A stretch of 64,000 nucleotides of DNA from Mytilus trossulus (lineage: Eukaryota; Mollusca; Bivalvia; Mytilida; Mytilidae): positions 14,611,578-14,675,577 of the forward strand of contig NC_086378.1 of assembly GCF_036588685.1 (NCBI RefSeq), given 5' to 3'. Every line of letters starts with the position of its first letter. Positions within the stretch are counted from its first letter, which is position 1. The notes beneath the pieces were generated by a model. The model had not been told where the DNA came from, did not search any database, and saw nothing but the letters and a program-made list of their open reading frames with translations. Below are positions 40,790 to 52,622 of the stretch, one piece after another. The position numbers and the translations under genes are program-made.

Positions 40790-41420
40790 GACGAAAGATA
40801 CCAGAGGTTCATTTAAACAAAATATCGAAATTAAACTCATGACGCCATGGGTAGAAAAAAAGACAAATAATAGTACACAAAACACAACATAGAAAACTAA
40901 AGATTTAGCAACACGAACCCCACCTTAACTGGGGTTGATATCAGTTGTTCCGAAGTGTAAGCAGATTCTGCTTCAATGTAGCACCCATCGTGTTGCCCAT
41001 GTTAGTACAAACCCGGTTACAAGTCTTACTAGTATTCGGTAGGATACATTCGTGAAAATGGGGAAGAAATTGTATTTATGACAATACGAACACATCCACT
41101 ATCATCTGTGAAACGGATGTTTTTAAACGGTCAACCAACTCGTGATGGCGGCCGTAAAATTAACGAAGGGATGATTTCATGATCAACTTCCCCATATGGA
41201 ACTCGTGGTTTAACAGCTTCCTTGTGAGCAGCACCCCTCTATCAAGGATATCATGATTGGAAATACTAGCCCGTCAATATCGTATAAATTGGGAGATATG
41301 CAGGTACTACTGAAATGTAGCAAAGGCATCTCTTTTGTCACAAGTTTCGTTTTCAACCAACCATCAGTGTCAATTTCTAGATGCAAGTCATGATATGAGA
41401 CTTAACATTTATGTTTAGGT
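40790..41420 (-). repeat. Dispersed retroelement-like repeat, minus
   Basis: On the minus strand it reads ATGATAGTGGATGTGTTCGT, then AACCCCAGTTAAGGTGGGGT, TAGTTTTCTATGTTGTGTTT and TTTGAGACACAAACC. It has higher GC than its surroundings and no intact long frame. It looks like a degraded element tail. Confidence 0.5.
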
Positions 41421-42282
41421 TTAACATAGATTAACTGTGAAAAACATTTGTCTAATATGTCTGCTTATAGTTTTTACCATAAATACAATTATGAAAATAT
41501 TGTGGTATTTCAAATTATTGTAATGAAATATATTAATATTGCTATCTTTGTTACTGTTTGTGAACAGCTTAAAAACCCGATTGGTCCAAAGAGCGTTATT
41601 TCCATTTGGATACGGCCAAAGTATTTATAACCTGCCAGTTCGAATCAGTAATTCGAATCTTTGGATGTTTCCGACTGAATAAAGCAAATGGAAACTTTCA
41701 CAAGGTCGAGGATACAATTACATATAACAAGGGAGACAACTTGTCAGTTATTATTTGACAAGATACATGATATGCAATTTGAATGAGAAAATGAAGAACT
41801 TTATCTGCATAAAACACATAAATACATTAGTAAAACTATCAAATGAAATAGTAAAACATGTTTCAAATGAATTTAAAAACAATGACAATTCTATCTCACC
41901 ATACATTCATTTATTTTGTTAAAGATGATCAATTTATGTTGCAAATCATGTACATGTATGTATTATAAATGAGTTAAACTTTCTGAAATGTATATGAACA
42001 ACTATTTAAAATGATTCAAACGTAACTGTGATAATCTCAATAACAATAAGTATTATGCTGTCCAGAAAATGACAATTTGGCAAGATCAACAATATTCATG
42101 TATTACACAATGTATAGGAACACGTCACGGTGGATAAGGACATTCCCTTCATTATTGTTTAATCTGTCGACAAGAACTCAAATCATCTCGCAACATCAAT
42201 GTTTTGTCTTTACATTTGGATTTGTTAAATGTGCAACTGAAAAGATAAAATACAAACAATTAAAACATCGAAAAATAAAGGC

Positions 42283-42480
42283 AACAGTAGTATACCGCTG
42301 TTCAAAATTCATAAATCGATAGAGAGAAAAAACAAAACAAATCCGGGTTACAAACTATAACTGAGGGAAGCGTATCAAATATAAGAGAACTACGACACAG
42401 CAGAGAGACAACACCGAAATGTAATACACAGAGAAACGAACTATAAGAACGAAACATGTAAGCATGAATTTGTATGATCA
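42283..42480 (+). repeat. Dispersed 'GCAACAGTAGTATACCGCTG' repeat, copy 1
   Basis: AGGCAACAGTAGTATACCGC, GGTTACAAACTATAACTGAG and AGAACTACGACACAGCAGAG match copy 2 at 48238-48440 in order. Confidence 0.78.
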
Positions 42481-42987
42481 GCGAAGTATGTTTAGGCAAA
42501 TAATATAAAAAATAGTGATGTAACTTCTTCTTCCGAATTGAAATCAATATTCATTTATCAATTTTTATTATCAAAATCAGTTTAACTACATATTTAAAAC
42601 GTTGATAAAGAGTACATGTTGCTCAATCTATAGGGTTGTTTTCTGCGGTGTTTGTGGATTTTTGCTGAAGTTTTTTCGTAATTTCTATAACGTACTTTTT
42701 TTATCATGAGATAATACCCAGGGCTTGATTTCCACTTTTAAACAGTTCTGAAATATGACCTGCGAACTCTAGCCTATTTTTCTTTTTCTTTTATATATTT
42801 ATATCTTTTTAACAACCTGTTATAAACTCAGTCTTAAGCTTTGTATCTTATTTTTTTTATATACTGTAGATTGTTTTTTGTTGAATATATATTCTTGCCA
42901 TGTGATGAGTTATCGACTTATGAGTGTGAACATTTCTTTGATATCGTGCTCGTCTCTCTTATAAAGTATAATACTTCTAGTAATTAC

Positions 42988-43873
42988 TTACAGATTCAGA
43001 TAGAATTGATTGTCTGTACCACAGAGAGGGTCCAACGTCTTCGGGCATACCTTAGAATCAACATCTGTGCAGAATAACACGAAGTCTATCTCAGTTGGGA
43101 ACTGCAAATCTGTAATCTGAGGAGTTATTTGTGAAGTAGTGGTCGATACTTGTGATCGAGTCGATCGTTCGGAGGATGTCTTCAACAGACTGATTAACAC
43201 AGATTTCGTTGTCTTTAAATTTATAGACTTAACGTTTTTGGTAGCTTGAGTAGTTGTAGAACTCACTGTATAAACATCTTTATTTTTGTCATCCTGTGTT
43301 GACGTTGGTACGTTGACTTTTTCAGTTGTTGTCGGTACTATCATATCTAAGGTGGTCATGATTGTTTCAATGCTTGGGATTTCTGTTGTGGTCTGAATGA
43401 TGGACAGGATGGAAGATTCAGTAGACTCTTTAATTTTTTGAGTAGAATTACACAAACCATTCTCACACAAGGGTTTTTCTATTGCTCCCTGAACTTCCTG
43501 GCTTCCGTTTGTATTTTCTGTTGATTCAGCAATATGATGTCCAGGTAATTGTTTCCTTGTTCTAGTAATATTGTTATCTGAACGAAAATTAAGTCGTTCT
43601 TCCACACCCATTATAGTTGAGTTTTCCCCTGTAAGTGAGCTGTTTGTTGACTCTTGGAGCTTTCTACCTTTAATTTTATAAGCATTTCTTCTCGGTGTGA
43701 CACCATCTATGATCTTTTTAGTAGTTTTTCTGTACATAAGTCTTCCTGGTGTGTTTGTTGATACGCTGCTCGGTTTTGTATTTGCTTTGAAACCAATCAT
43801 ACATTGTGAACAATGACCTTTGCATTTAATCTCAAGTCCATTATTGTGACATTTAGCCTGCGCGTAAAGACAC
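42988..43873 (-). CDS. Kazal gene 1, exon 3 (rest of Kazal 1, linker, start of Kazal 2)
   Basis: The acceptor TTTTTCAG is read on the minus strand. CLYAQAKCHNNGLE...CKGHC closes Kazal 1, followed by a long Thr/Ser-rich linker likely to be O-glycosylated, then the opening of Kazal 2. The end is either the in-frame TAA at 42990-42988 or a splice at 42992. Confidence 0.8.
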
Positions 43874-46800
43874 CTGAAAAATATAATATTTATGGAACTT
43901 TAAAAAAAGGTGATAGTAATCATCGATGTTCATTTTATTAAATCGATTGAAAAGAGAAAGATCGAGGTAAATAACATAGCTCGAGGGAATCGCATGAACC
44001 CCATACGGGGTGCGTCGATAGGGTAAGCATGCTATTTCTTTACACACATTACCAGCATCACCATGTCACGCAGTCATAGATTCCCTGATTTCATTTATTG
44101 TGCTCACAACATTCAAAATGAAGTTCCCGGTGGAGTATATTCTAACAGGCTTTCCGTTGTAGAGCGACAAAACCCCTAAATAAATGACAACAGTAATTTA
44201 CCAGTGTTCCAAAGAAAGATCATTAAAGATTAACAGGCTTATTCTGGTACCTTTGATAACTAATTTAAATTTGTTTGTTACATTAGAGCCGCGTTTCGAC
44301 AAATTAGAAAAAATCAACATTTGAAGAGTGTGGAAAATAAAATATGCAGAAAATTAGTGCCATATACGACTCAATTCATCTATGCAACAGGTAAAACATG
44401 GAGTGTTTATTGTAATAAATTAATATAAAGCAACAGAACATTTTCTGAAAATAAACTTATCATTAATAATTCATATCAGAATGACAGTGCTAAATACTTC
44501 TATAGGAATCCCATTGGGGACGAAATGTGAAATTTTGGGAGTTTTTTTCGATAGTTTGGAAAACATCCCTCGTAAATGCTATGCGTCGCCAATAAAACTT
44601 CACATGCAAGTATCAAATCGCCATTTAACGGCTGCAACCCTTCAACTTAAGTTTTGTTATTTCTAAATTTCATGAAAATGAAATAAGTTATGTTTGTTCC
44701 TCTTTTGTGTTGAATATCAAAGTATATCAGTCATAACTAAATCGCTGTCATGCGTTTGTTTTTAAATTTTTTCCAATGAATTAAAATTATAACAAAAAGA
44801 CATGAAACATACCTGTTTGAGTAGGTTTTTCCATCATTTCCACAAACAATCTCGTTTGGCTCGGCTGAATATTGTAAGTTACAATTAATTTTAGTTACTG
44901 TTGCACACAACTCTTCCTGTGACTGTCCAGCAGCTACGATATGTACCAGTATAAAACCTGTAAATATAATCATATTATAACTGTCATAATGTCATACCTA
45001 AGTAACAATATATTGCATTACATTACTTAAGTTTCTACTAAAGAGTAGGATTTAAAGCTCACCTCTCTCACATTATTTTATAAAAAAAAAAATCGAAACA
45101 AAAATTTATACGTTAATATTGTATAATATTTGAAGGTCAGGAAAGGACATCGTTTCCTGATATTGGTCATTAGAAATCCAAATTATATAGGTGTAAGAAC
45201 ATCCATCTAAAATGTCCTTGGCTTATTGACCCTTTTTTGTTAAACCATATCACACTTTGGCCCGGTTAATATTGTTTAATTATATCAATTTTGAGAAGAT
45301 AGTAAATAAAATAAGACACTTGCTAAGCTATTGAATGTTTACATGGGCTCTAATTTTCGATGAATATATTTGATTGATACAAAATATGTTTATTATTCTA
45401 AATTTAATTGCACTGTGATTTAATGCAGACTTTTTATCTGTATTTTTAAAGTTTGTGTAGACTCCTTAATAACTTGGAGATTAAACTAGATACTAGAATA
45501 TTTTTTTTCTCGTTATGTTGTAGTTTCTTTGACTCATATCTCTATCTCGTTTTGTACTCATTAAAGTATAACTCTATTTGTACTGACATCTTGAAATTAT
45601 TAATACAGTTTTTATATGGGTATTATACTTTTCTTAATATTTTTGTAAATATTTAAAAGCTTTTAATACATATATATTAAACACCAAATTTAACGAGTTG
45701 AATTTTAATGTTAATCAACTTTGTCTTTAGATTTAATTTGTGCATATTCGCTTTCGGAATGACCAAAGAGTATTAAGAACATTCAATTTGCGACAGTAAA
45801 ATCCACAATTGACGTCCACAAGTATAAAGTTCCAATATTGTACTTCATAATTTGAAAGCAGCTGAACCTATTTTTTATGTATCGTGCGTAGGAATAAAAT
45901 CGGGACCACTATGTAAAAAACAAGTTATAACTGGTTTTGACTTCATGACCATCGTATTTTCTTATTTCAAATAACAAAACGGATTTAGATATTTCAGAAA
46001 TGCAAAGAACAATAAGTATATAATTCATAATGTAATAAATAAACTTTTATACCAGCTGTACTGTTAAGAAAAGTACCATCTTTTCAAGTTAACCATTAAT
46101 CAAAATGATATATCGCTACTTGAGTATCTAAAGTGTTTAGCTTTAGATTATTATGTTGACAAATTATATCATAAACTTAGTTTGGAGAGCTCTCTATCGT
46201 TCTCAATGATACCACTCCCTTCAAGTAGCAGTGATCGACAATGATATTGGTAAATAGTATTGCGTATTATTGCTAAAAAGTAAAATCAAAAACATACTGA
46301 ACTCCGAGGAAAATTTAAAACGGAAAGCCCCTAATCAAATGATCAAAAAGATATATGTTCATCCTTTTCTCATTTCCTAATTCTTATCATCTAACAATTT
46401 TAGAAGTATTTTTTTTTAAATGCAGTTAATTAATATAGCACATTGTTTTACCATTCCTGGACTTGTTACAGAAGAACAGCGATAGAAAAAGAAAATTAAC
46501 TCTATATAAAAAGTAAAATAACTTTGTAAATGCATGCCATAATCATATTTTCATGATTTTTTCAATCTCAATATTTTGTTATGACTGTATGAATAGAAAA
46601 CAAGTTTAATAATTAATTGGAAAATTCGACTGCACTTTCCGTTGAATACTTGTTTTACATTTTAATTAAGAGTAATATTGCTTAAGTTATAGACAATATA
46701 AGTTTACAAATGTTAATAACTAAAAAATCAATAAAGAAAATACAAACCAATGTTAAAAAAAGGGGATGACATGAACTTTCAAAAGGGCAAAACAGGGGCG

Positions 46801-47749
46801 TGGATAGGCTAACTGTTTCCTAGTAAATAAGTGTTACAATCTATAGATTAAATGGAGAAACAATGTTATACTGAGGACAGATTCAGTAATTTCGGAAATA
46901 AAAAAAAAAAAAAAAGACTAGAGAATACTTTTCAAAAATACTTTCTTATATGCTTTGATATTTTCATAGTATAATAACTCTACTAAATCATATATTCCTA
47001 AGAAAATCCTGCATGTTTATTTTACAAATTTTTGTAATTTTATAGTATTTATCCAAAAATGTACATTATGGGAATTACTAACTAATGCCAATTTTGTTTA
47101 TTGGAAGTTAAGCGTAACGTTGTCTTTCAGACATAGATAACTTTATATTTTGATTGAAAGTGTATCTGGAGTAAGGATGATTTGGAAAAGCGAACTCCAG
47201 AGAAAGTAGGTGGCCTTGTTGCAAAACAAACATTTTTAGTATCCAATATACTATTCTTTTCTAGCGATATCCACACAAAACACATGTAGAATTAACAAGT
47301 TGATTTCAGAAGCTACATGTATGAGCGAATACTATTTTGATTCGACAAAAATGCTGTTTTCAGATGTCTACAGACATTTATATATAGGTTACAAACTCAA
47401 CTTTTATACAAATCAATTCACAGTCATATTTTTTGAAATTTTCATCAATTTCTTTGTTTTGCAGTTATGCTACCATTTGTTGACGGAATCTTACTTGTAC
47501 CGACGATAATTATTAGCGTTTTTTTTAATAATGATATAATTACAAAATAAAAATATTTTTTCGACCATCTAATTCATATGTTCTTTCGATGAAAACATTT
47601 ATTGAAAATTAATATTAATAATTATAACAATAAATGAAAATTATTATAAAAAATAAACAGCATTCTGCTAAATAATTCTTAAACTCTGCAAGTGCATGAA
47701 CTATGAGTAACAGAAACTTACCTAATAAAAGTTTACAAAGATGAGCCAT
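42988..47749 (-). CDS. Kazal-domain secreted protein 1 (3 visible exons)
   Basis: Secreted Kazal-family protein, probably a serine protease inhibitor or relative. Exons 47749-47722, 44957-44813 and 43873-42988 join in frame to 352 residues ending at TAA (42990-42988). The N-terminus MAHLCKLLLGFILVHIVAAG is a good signal peptide. Kazal 1 spans the exon 2/3 junction: C-x7-C-x12-C-x10-C-x6-C, with CGNDGKTYSNRCLYAQAKC. A Ser/Thr-rich linker of about 240 residues follows. Kazal 2 starts FCTDVDSKVCPKTLDPLCG, with Lys at the usual P1 position, but stops after FYLNL. The stop overlaps a good splice donor (CT|GTAAGT, 42992/42991), and the two plus-strand relatives splice at this point, so a missed last exon is likely. 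I searched down to 36,500 and did not find it. Confidence 0.85.
44813..44957 (-). CDS. Kazal gene 1, exon 2 (first half of Kazal 1)
   Basis: The acceptor TTTACAG and donor GTATGT are read on the minus strand. It encodes the signal peptide end, then ELCATVTKINCNLQ and EIVCGNDGKTYSNR. Twelve residues lie between Cys 2 and Cys 3, where classical Kazal domains have seven. Confidence 0.85.
46271..46350 (+). repeat. Dispersed repeat fragment (ACTGAACTCCGAGGAAAATT)
   Basis: AAAGTAAAATCA, CATACTGAACTCCGAGGAAA and CGGAAAGCCCCTAATCAAAT are shared in order with 51010-51110. Lies in intron 1 of Kazal gene 1. Confidence 0.65.
47722..47749 (-). CDS. Kazal gene 1, exon 1 (start, signal peptide)
   Basis: ATG at 47749-47747 encodes MAHLCKLLL and ends in phase 1 at a GTAAGT donor. 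It joins exon 2 as LLLGFILVHIVAAG, a typical cleavable signal sequence. Only 28 bases long. Confidence 0.8.
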
Positions 47750-47796
47750 TGTAGATACGAACTAAACTGTTGTCTATATGTACTAAACAACGTGTA

Positions 47797-47807
47797 GTTT
47801 ATTTATG
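47797..47807 (-). promoter_or_regulatory. Possible TATA-like element upstream of Kazal gene 1
   Basis: The minus strand reads CATAAATAAAC about 50 bases before the ATG. The position is plausible for a core promoter with a short leader, but AT-rich DNA gives many such matches. Confidence 0.25.
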
Positions 47808-48237
47808 AAATGTATTGGTAACAAGTATCGATTATAAGATTTAGGACTGGCATATGTAGGTTGGACTATGATAATTTACAACCTACCGACCTAGTCGTTC
47901 CAAAGTATGTTACAAAATTAGCTTGAATTTAATTTGGTTCGACTGACCACAATCCTGATAGCATTGGACTTATGTAAACATAACAGATTTGTTTTAGTTA
48001 TTACATTGTAATAATGACGTCAAGTTGTAATCAAAGTCCATGAAAAGGTGAAATTTTAATCAAACGAACAAACTGTTTTTAAATGCAGCATTATTAAATT
48101 CACGAAATATAACTTGTTCTATTGCAGGTGCAGACGATACGTTTTAAATTATGACGTAAAAGCAAAGAAAGTTCATTGCTGCCTAACAAAGAGACCTTCC
48201 TTTACATTAGACATTGGCGTAGACGGAGTCATTTAAT
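47808..48237. other. Divergent intergenic region, nothing recognised
   Basis: Upstream flank of Kazal gene 1. Probably contains its promoter, but no specific site can be supported. Confidence 0.4.
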
Positions 48238-48440
48238 AAATAAAGGCAACAGTAGTATACCGCTGTTCCAAACTCGTAAATCTAGTGACAAAAAAAAAAT
48301 TAGGGTAACAAACTTAAACTTAGGGAAACGCATTAAATATAAAAGAACAACGACACGAAAATGCAACACACACACAAACGTATAAAACGAATCGAAACAG
48401 TTGGAAAATCGAATGAAATACGACCTTGAAAAGCATAAAC
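48238..48440 (+). repeat. Dispersed 'GCAACAGTAGTATACCGCTG' repeat, copy 2
   Basis: AGGCAACAGTAGTATACCGC, GGGTAACAAACTTAAACTTA and GAACAACGACACG match copy 1 at 42283-42480. Confidence 0.78.
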
Positions 48441-51009
48441 GTGGTACTAGGAATTCCTAAAATTTGGTAAACGTAATAAAGAGAGGCGAAAGATACAAGC
48501 GTGATATAAATCACAACACAGAAATCCAATGATTGGGCAACAGTTCATTACAAAACAATACTTTATAATACCATACAATACAATACCGGTGTTTTAATAA
48601 AACAGACTGATTTTTTACCAGCACCAGATTTTTACGAAGCAAAACATAATTAAAAGCGGACAATCAGGAAATTGTTTTAGTCAAGGATGCCTGACTTGGT
48701 ACATATGTACGATTCCTAGACCCCATGTTATAGATAAATTTAGGAGGAAAAAAAACACAATCAGAGCACTTATCCTCATTACTTGCTAATCATAAACAAT
48801 GATGTTTAAATATCTATCGAAATTCAAACTTTGGTGACAGGCTTACTACAGTTTTAATTATTTTTTAAATAACGAGATGCTCATGTAATTACAAACCAGT
48901 GATAAGTCTAGTTCAGTTTGTCAATTGAACTGTTGGAGTAGACTGCTTTGTTTTCAAAAAAAAATTAAAAAAAATATATATATATATATCACCTAGCTTC
49001 ATATTCCATTATTTTCATATATTTAGGCTTAAAGATAAAATTACAAATGACCAAACCAAAAATAAATTATTCAAATGAAACATCTTTGTAACGAGTAGGC
49101 ATATTATTAAATTCAAAAAAGCACCTCGCTTTGCAAATAAAATAATTTTCCTTCTTTTTATACGTTTAAAGTATTTCAGTATACATTATATACGTGTATA
49201 CATTATTTTATTCATGAAAATGCATTAAAAAAAACATCGTCCACTTACACAGCTAAAAAATCCTTGGCAGCAGACTTGACTTTGGATCTTCCAAAAACAA
49301 ATGTATTATGTTATCCAAAAGTCGCAGTGACTATCAATTGTACATCAATATGAATATGATAAAATGTGTGTACTCTGAGGTTGCATCTAACCTTATGATG
49401 TATTTAAGTTAAGCAAAAGAAATGACAGTGTATTAAATGATGAATATAACAAATATTAGCTAGGAGAAACATTTGTCCTTTAAAATACAACTCTCAAATT
49501 GCTACGAAATCGCAATGATGCGATGTGAATCGGTTTATAAGTGCAACATCTCATCAAAAAAGTAAAATAATAAAAAAACGAAAAAGTTCCATTTTTCATT
49601 TGACATAAAAACTTATACGTATATATATATCAATTTATAATTACGTTTAATTCGTTATAACGTTTGACCCAAGGAAATCGACGTCATTGAAAAATCGGTT
49701 CCCCTTTGAAGTAATAGCATAATCATTCTGACAGTCACACAGGAAAAGATGCTTGAACTCGAAAGTCGTCTTAATCGTTATTGGTACATACACCTACGAT
49801 AGGAAATAATGATGATCGAACTAGTTTATAACAACCAGGTTTTCATATGATATTGAGGTTTGTGAAAACAAAACTGATAATACAAAGTAGGAAAAGAAGA
49901 GTTACTTCCACCTGTCATTGTTATTTTTTAACTATAGATGAATGATTTAGAGTTAAGTTGTTTTATATGTTTATGTAACATAATTTCAATATCTTATCTT
50001 TTCTCAAACAAAGCAATAAAATCGGTTACAATTTGACATGATATTTTATTCAATTCTAATAAAGTTAATTATAATACAAAATTCCAATATGAGATAAAAA
50101 TCGGCTAATTTCTGTTTCTGATGACGTCAATTGGAGTGAATTAAAAATAACGGAGATTCTTCAACAAATAAAGCAATTTGTCATAATTTGTGGAAAACGA
50201 TTAGAACAGCACAGGTTTCCGATAAAAAAAAAATTCGAAAATAATATAACTGCCACATTTTATCTTTAAAGCCTTGGAATGAAAAGTAATCAACGAAAAC
50301 ACTTTTTCCTTTTTCAATGATTAAAACCATTTCCTAAATAAGAAAGATTTGAAAATTATAATTATTAGAGTCAACTGTAGTTTACTTTTGATATATAAAA
50401 AAAAGATACATACAAATGAGAAGGGGGGGGGGAAACAAATTATGGAAACGTTCGAACTCAAACAGGAGCGAGACCAGGAAGTCGAGAGGCTACACATATC
50501 GTGCTCTGCATGCATTAAGCGACATGCTATTCCGGACTCTGTCAAAATGTTAAAAACGATATTTAGATCAAATCGGTATATTTACAGATCACCCGAACTT
50601 TCTGGCATCTAAAGATCTAAGACCGCGAAAATATGTCGCCGCTATATTTAGATACAAAAATACCTTATTTATTTCGTAACGGTGACCGTACCACTTATTT
50701 TGGGGATTAATTATTATCCTTCGTAACTAAATTTGGAAGTTTTTGTGTCAGGACTGAACTAATCCCGAATAGTTAATAACAGTAATGTGAAGCATGTACG
50801 ATACATGTCAATTGAAATGTCTATCTGATTATGAGTCGTTTCAGAATCATAAGTTTACATTACGATTTTTAGTTCTTGAAGTGGTGTTTTGCATACATTT
50901 TTAACTGTCTGATAATACTAGGACAAAAATAAATAGAGTGCAGATGATTGACCGGCCTTCAATTACAAGGTGAAAAACACAAAGCAGTATATTGAATTAT
51001 TAAAGAAGT

Positions 51010-51110
51010 CCCAGTATAAAGTAAAATAACAAAAATACTGAAATTAGAGGAAAATCAATTTGGAAAGTCCATAATCACATGGCAAAATCATATATGACAT
51101 TATGTGAAAC
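51010..51110 (+). repeat. Dispersed repeat fragment, second copy of the 46271 family
   Basis: TAAAGTAAAATAACAAAAAT, ACTGAAATTAGAGGAAAATC and GGAAAGTCCATAATCACATG match 46271-46350 with changes. Confidence 0.6.
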
Positions 51111-51287
51111 ACATCACAAGTAGATTGAAGCTCTCATCTTTACCCCTACTTGTATATGGCAGTTTCTATGTATGTTTAATTCTGTTTTTGTTGCAGTTCA
51201 GTGTTTCTGTTGTTTCTTATAGTTGTTAGGTGGTATATTTCCTTCGGTTTAAATTTATAACCTGAACTTATTTTCGCATACTGTACA

Positions 51288-51504
51288 CTCGTTATTATTC
51301 GATGTGTACCAATTTTTGTGGATTTCATGGTAACCAGCAACCGGCAACCACGAATAAAAATGTCCAACTAATAAAAAAAACTTCTATAGGATTTTATGCA
51401 GACTTTTGAAAAACCACGAAATTTTATATCCACAAAAATGCAAGTTTGTCTCAATCCACGAAAATTGGTACCGACGAAAATAAATAAATCCACAATAATC
51501 GATT
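51288..51504. repeat. Foldback repeat (ACCAATTTTTGTGGATTT arms)
   Basis: Left TTATTCGATGTGTACCAATT TTTGTGGATT pairs with right AATCCACGAAAATTGGTACC (complement with few changes), and the outer ends TTATTATTCG and ATAATCG also pair. CCACGAA/CCACAAA motifs recur inside. Confidence 0.65.
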
Positions 51505-52573
51505 TATGACTATTGAATAGCGGTAGGTACTGTTGCCCTTATCTGAGACATTAATGTGACAACACAATACAAGAAAGAATTGTGGAAATAAATTGGACTA
51601 ATTTGATCAGTACTAGTATCAAAAACCTCAAAGAAATGAAAAGACAAGTGATCTTGTTCTACATTTGTCATTTCGAGGCCTTTTATATTTCATGCTCAGC
51701 TGTGTTTCTAAATTTACAATATCAACCAAAGCGTTCGAACATGTATTTTAACATCATATAAAAGATGTTTATGATAAAATCAGCTGTATAATGTTCACAG
51801 TGGGGGCCTTTTAAAAGTCTAGGCTTGCTACCCTTTTACTTCCATTTTCGTATTACATTTTATAGCTCCGATTGAGTAAGTTAAAGTTATGACAGCGTTA
51901 TGCCTTATTAAGTAAAATGTGAAACAAATACAAATCAATAATTTAAGATGGCTCAAATCTACAATATCGAAAAATTTGGGCATACATTTTATTTTTTATT
52001 TTTAGAAAAAATCAAATTCATTTTGCATCTTATTCTTGCATTTTAGGTTAGACCATCAAAAGAAATCGAACATATTACACTTCTGTTTTTCGAATAAGCC
52101 GTGGAGAAGAAAATAGAAAAATTACAACAAGTAACTTTTTAAGAATATCATTCGAATAAAATTATTCCTTTTCTCTAAAAACAACTATCTTAATGTATTA
52201 CACCAATTAAAAAAACTATTCTAAACGCTCCATAGATAGAAGTACATTAATACAACATATGACAAAAAGAAAACACGAAGAAAGCAATGACCAAATTTTT
52301 CAGAATATTAGAAAATATACTACTTATGAATACATTTCAGATCATCCCAGAAATTGATAATGACCTACGAAATTCCAAACAACATTGGAAATTAGCTAAT
52401 GTCATTTCATAAAGTTAAAAACGTTTTATTAGCCTATAGTTGTTCAGATGAAAAAAATCGTTGACCAACTAAAACACAAGCTATCTAAATAGTTTAAGCT
52501 AATATTATGTAAAGAAATGTAAATATGACCTGAATTATGACCACTAGGTGTCTCTTATCAAGTTGTTTTATGA

Positions 52574-52622
52574 ATGGATGGTTATATGGAAATGATCCGA
52601 GTGATACTACTCTATATTACTC
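52574..52622 (+). CDS. Kazal gene 2, exon 1 (start, signal peptide)
   Basis: Three in-frame ATGs (52574, 52586, 52592) precede a hydrophobic stretch, and the donor GTAAGT begins at 52623. It ends in phase 1, as exon 1 of Kazal gene 1 does, and joins as ITLEC. Which ATG is used is not decided by sequence. Confidence 0.65.

Larger units (their letters stand above)
48441..52573. other. Intergenic DNA between divergent Kazal genes 1 and 2
   Basis: AT-rich. Contains a TA tract at 48977-48988, a repeat fragment at 51010-51110 (matching 46271-46350) and the foldback at 51288-51504. No gene recognised. Confidence 0.5.

Noticed and set aside
42988..43800. 270-codon frame read as a single-exon gene starting at Met 43800
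   Set aside because: The Met is internal. Upstream Cys-rich sequence to 43873 completes Kazal 1 and joins exon 2 with correct phase, so the true start is at 47749.
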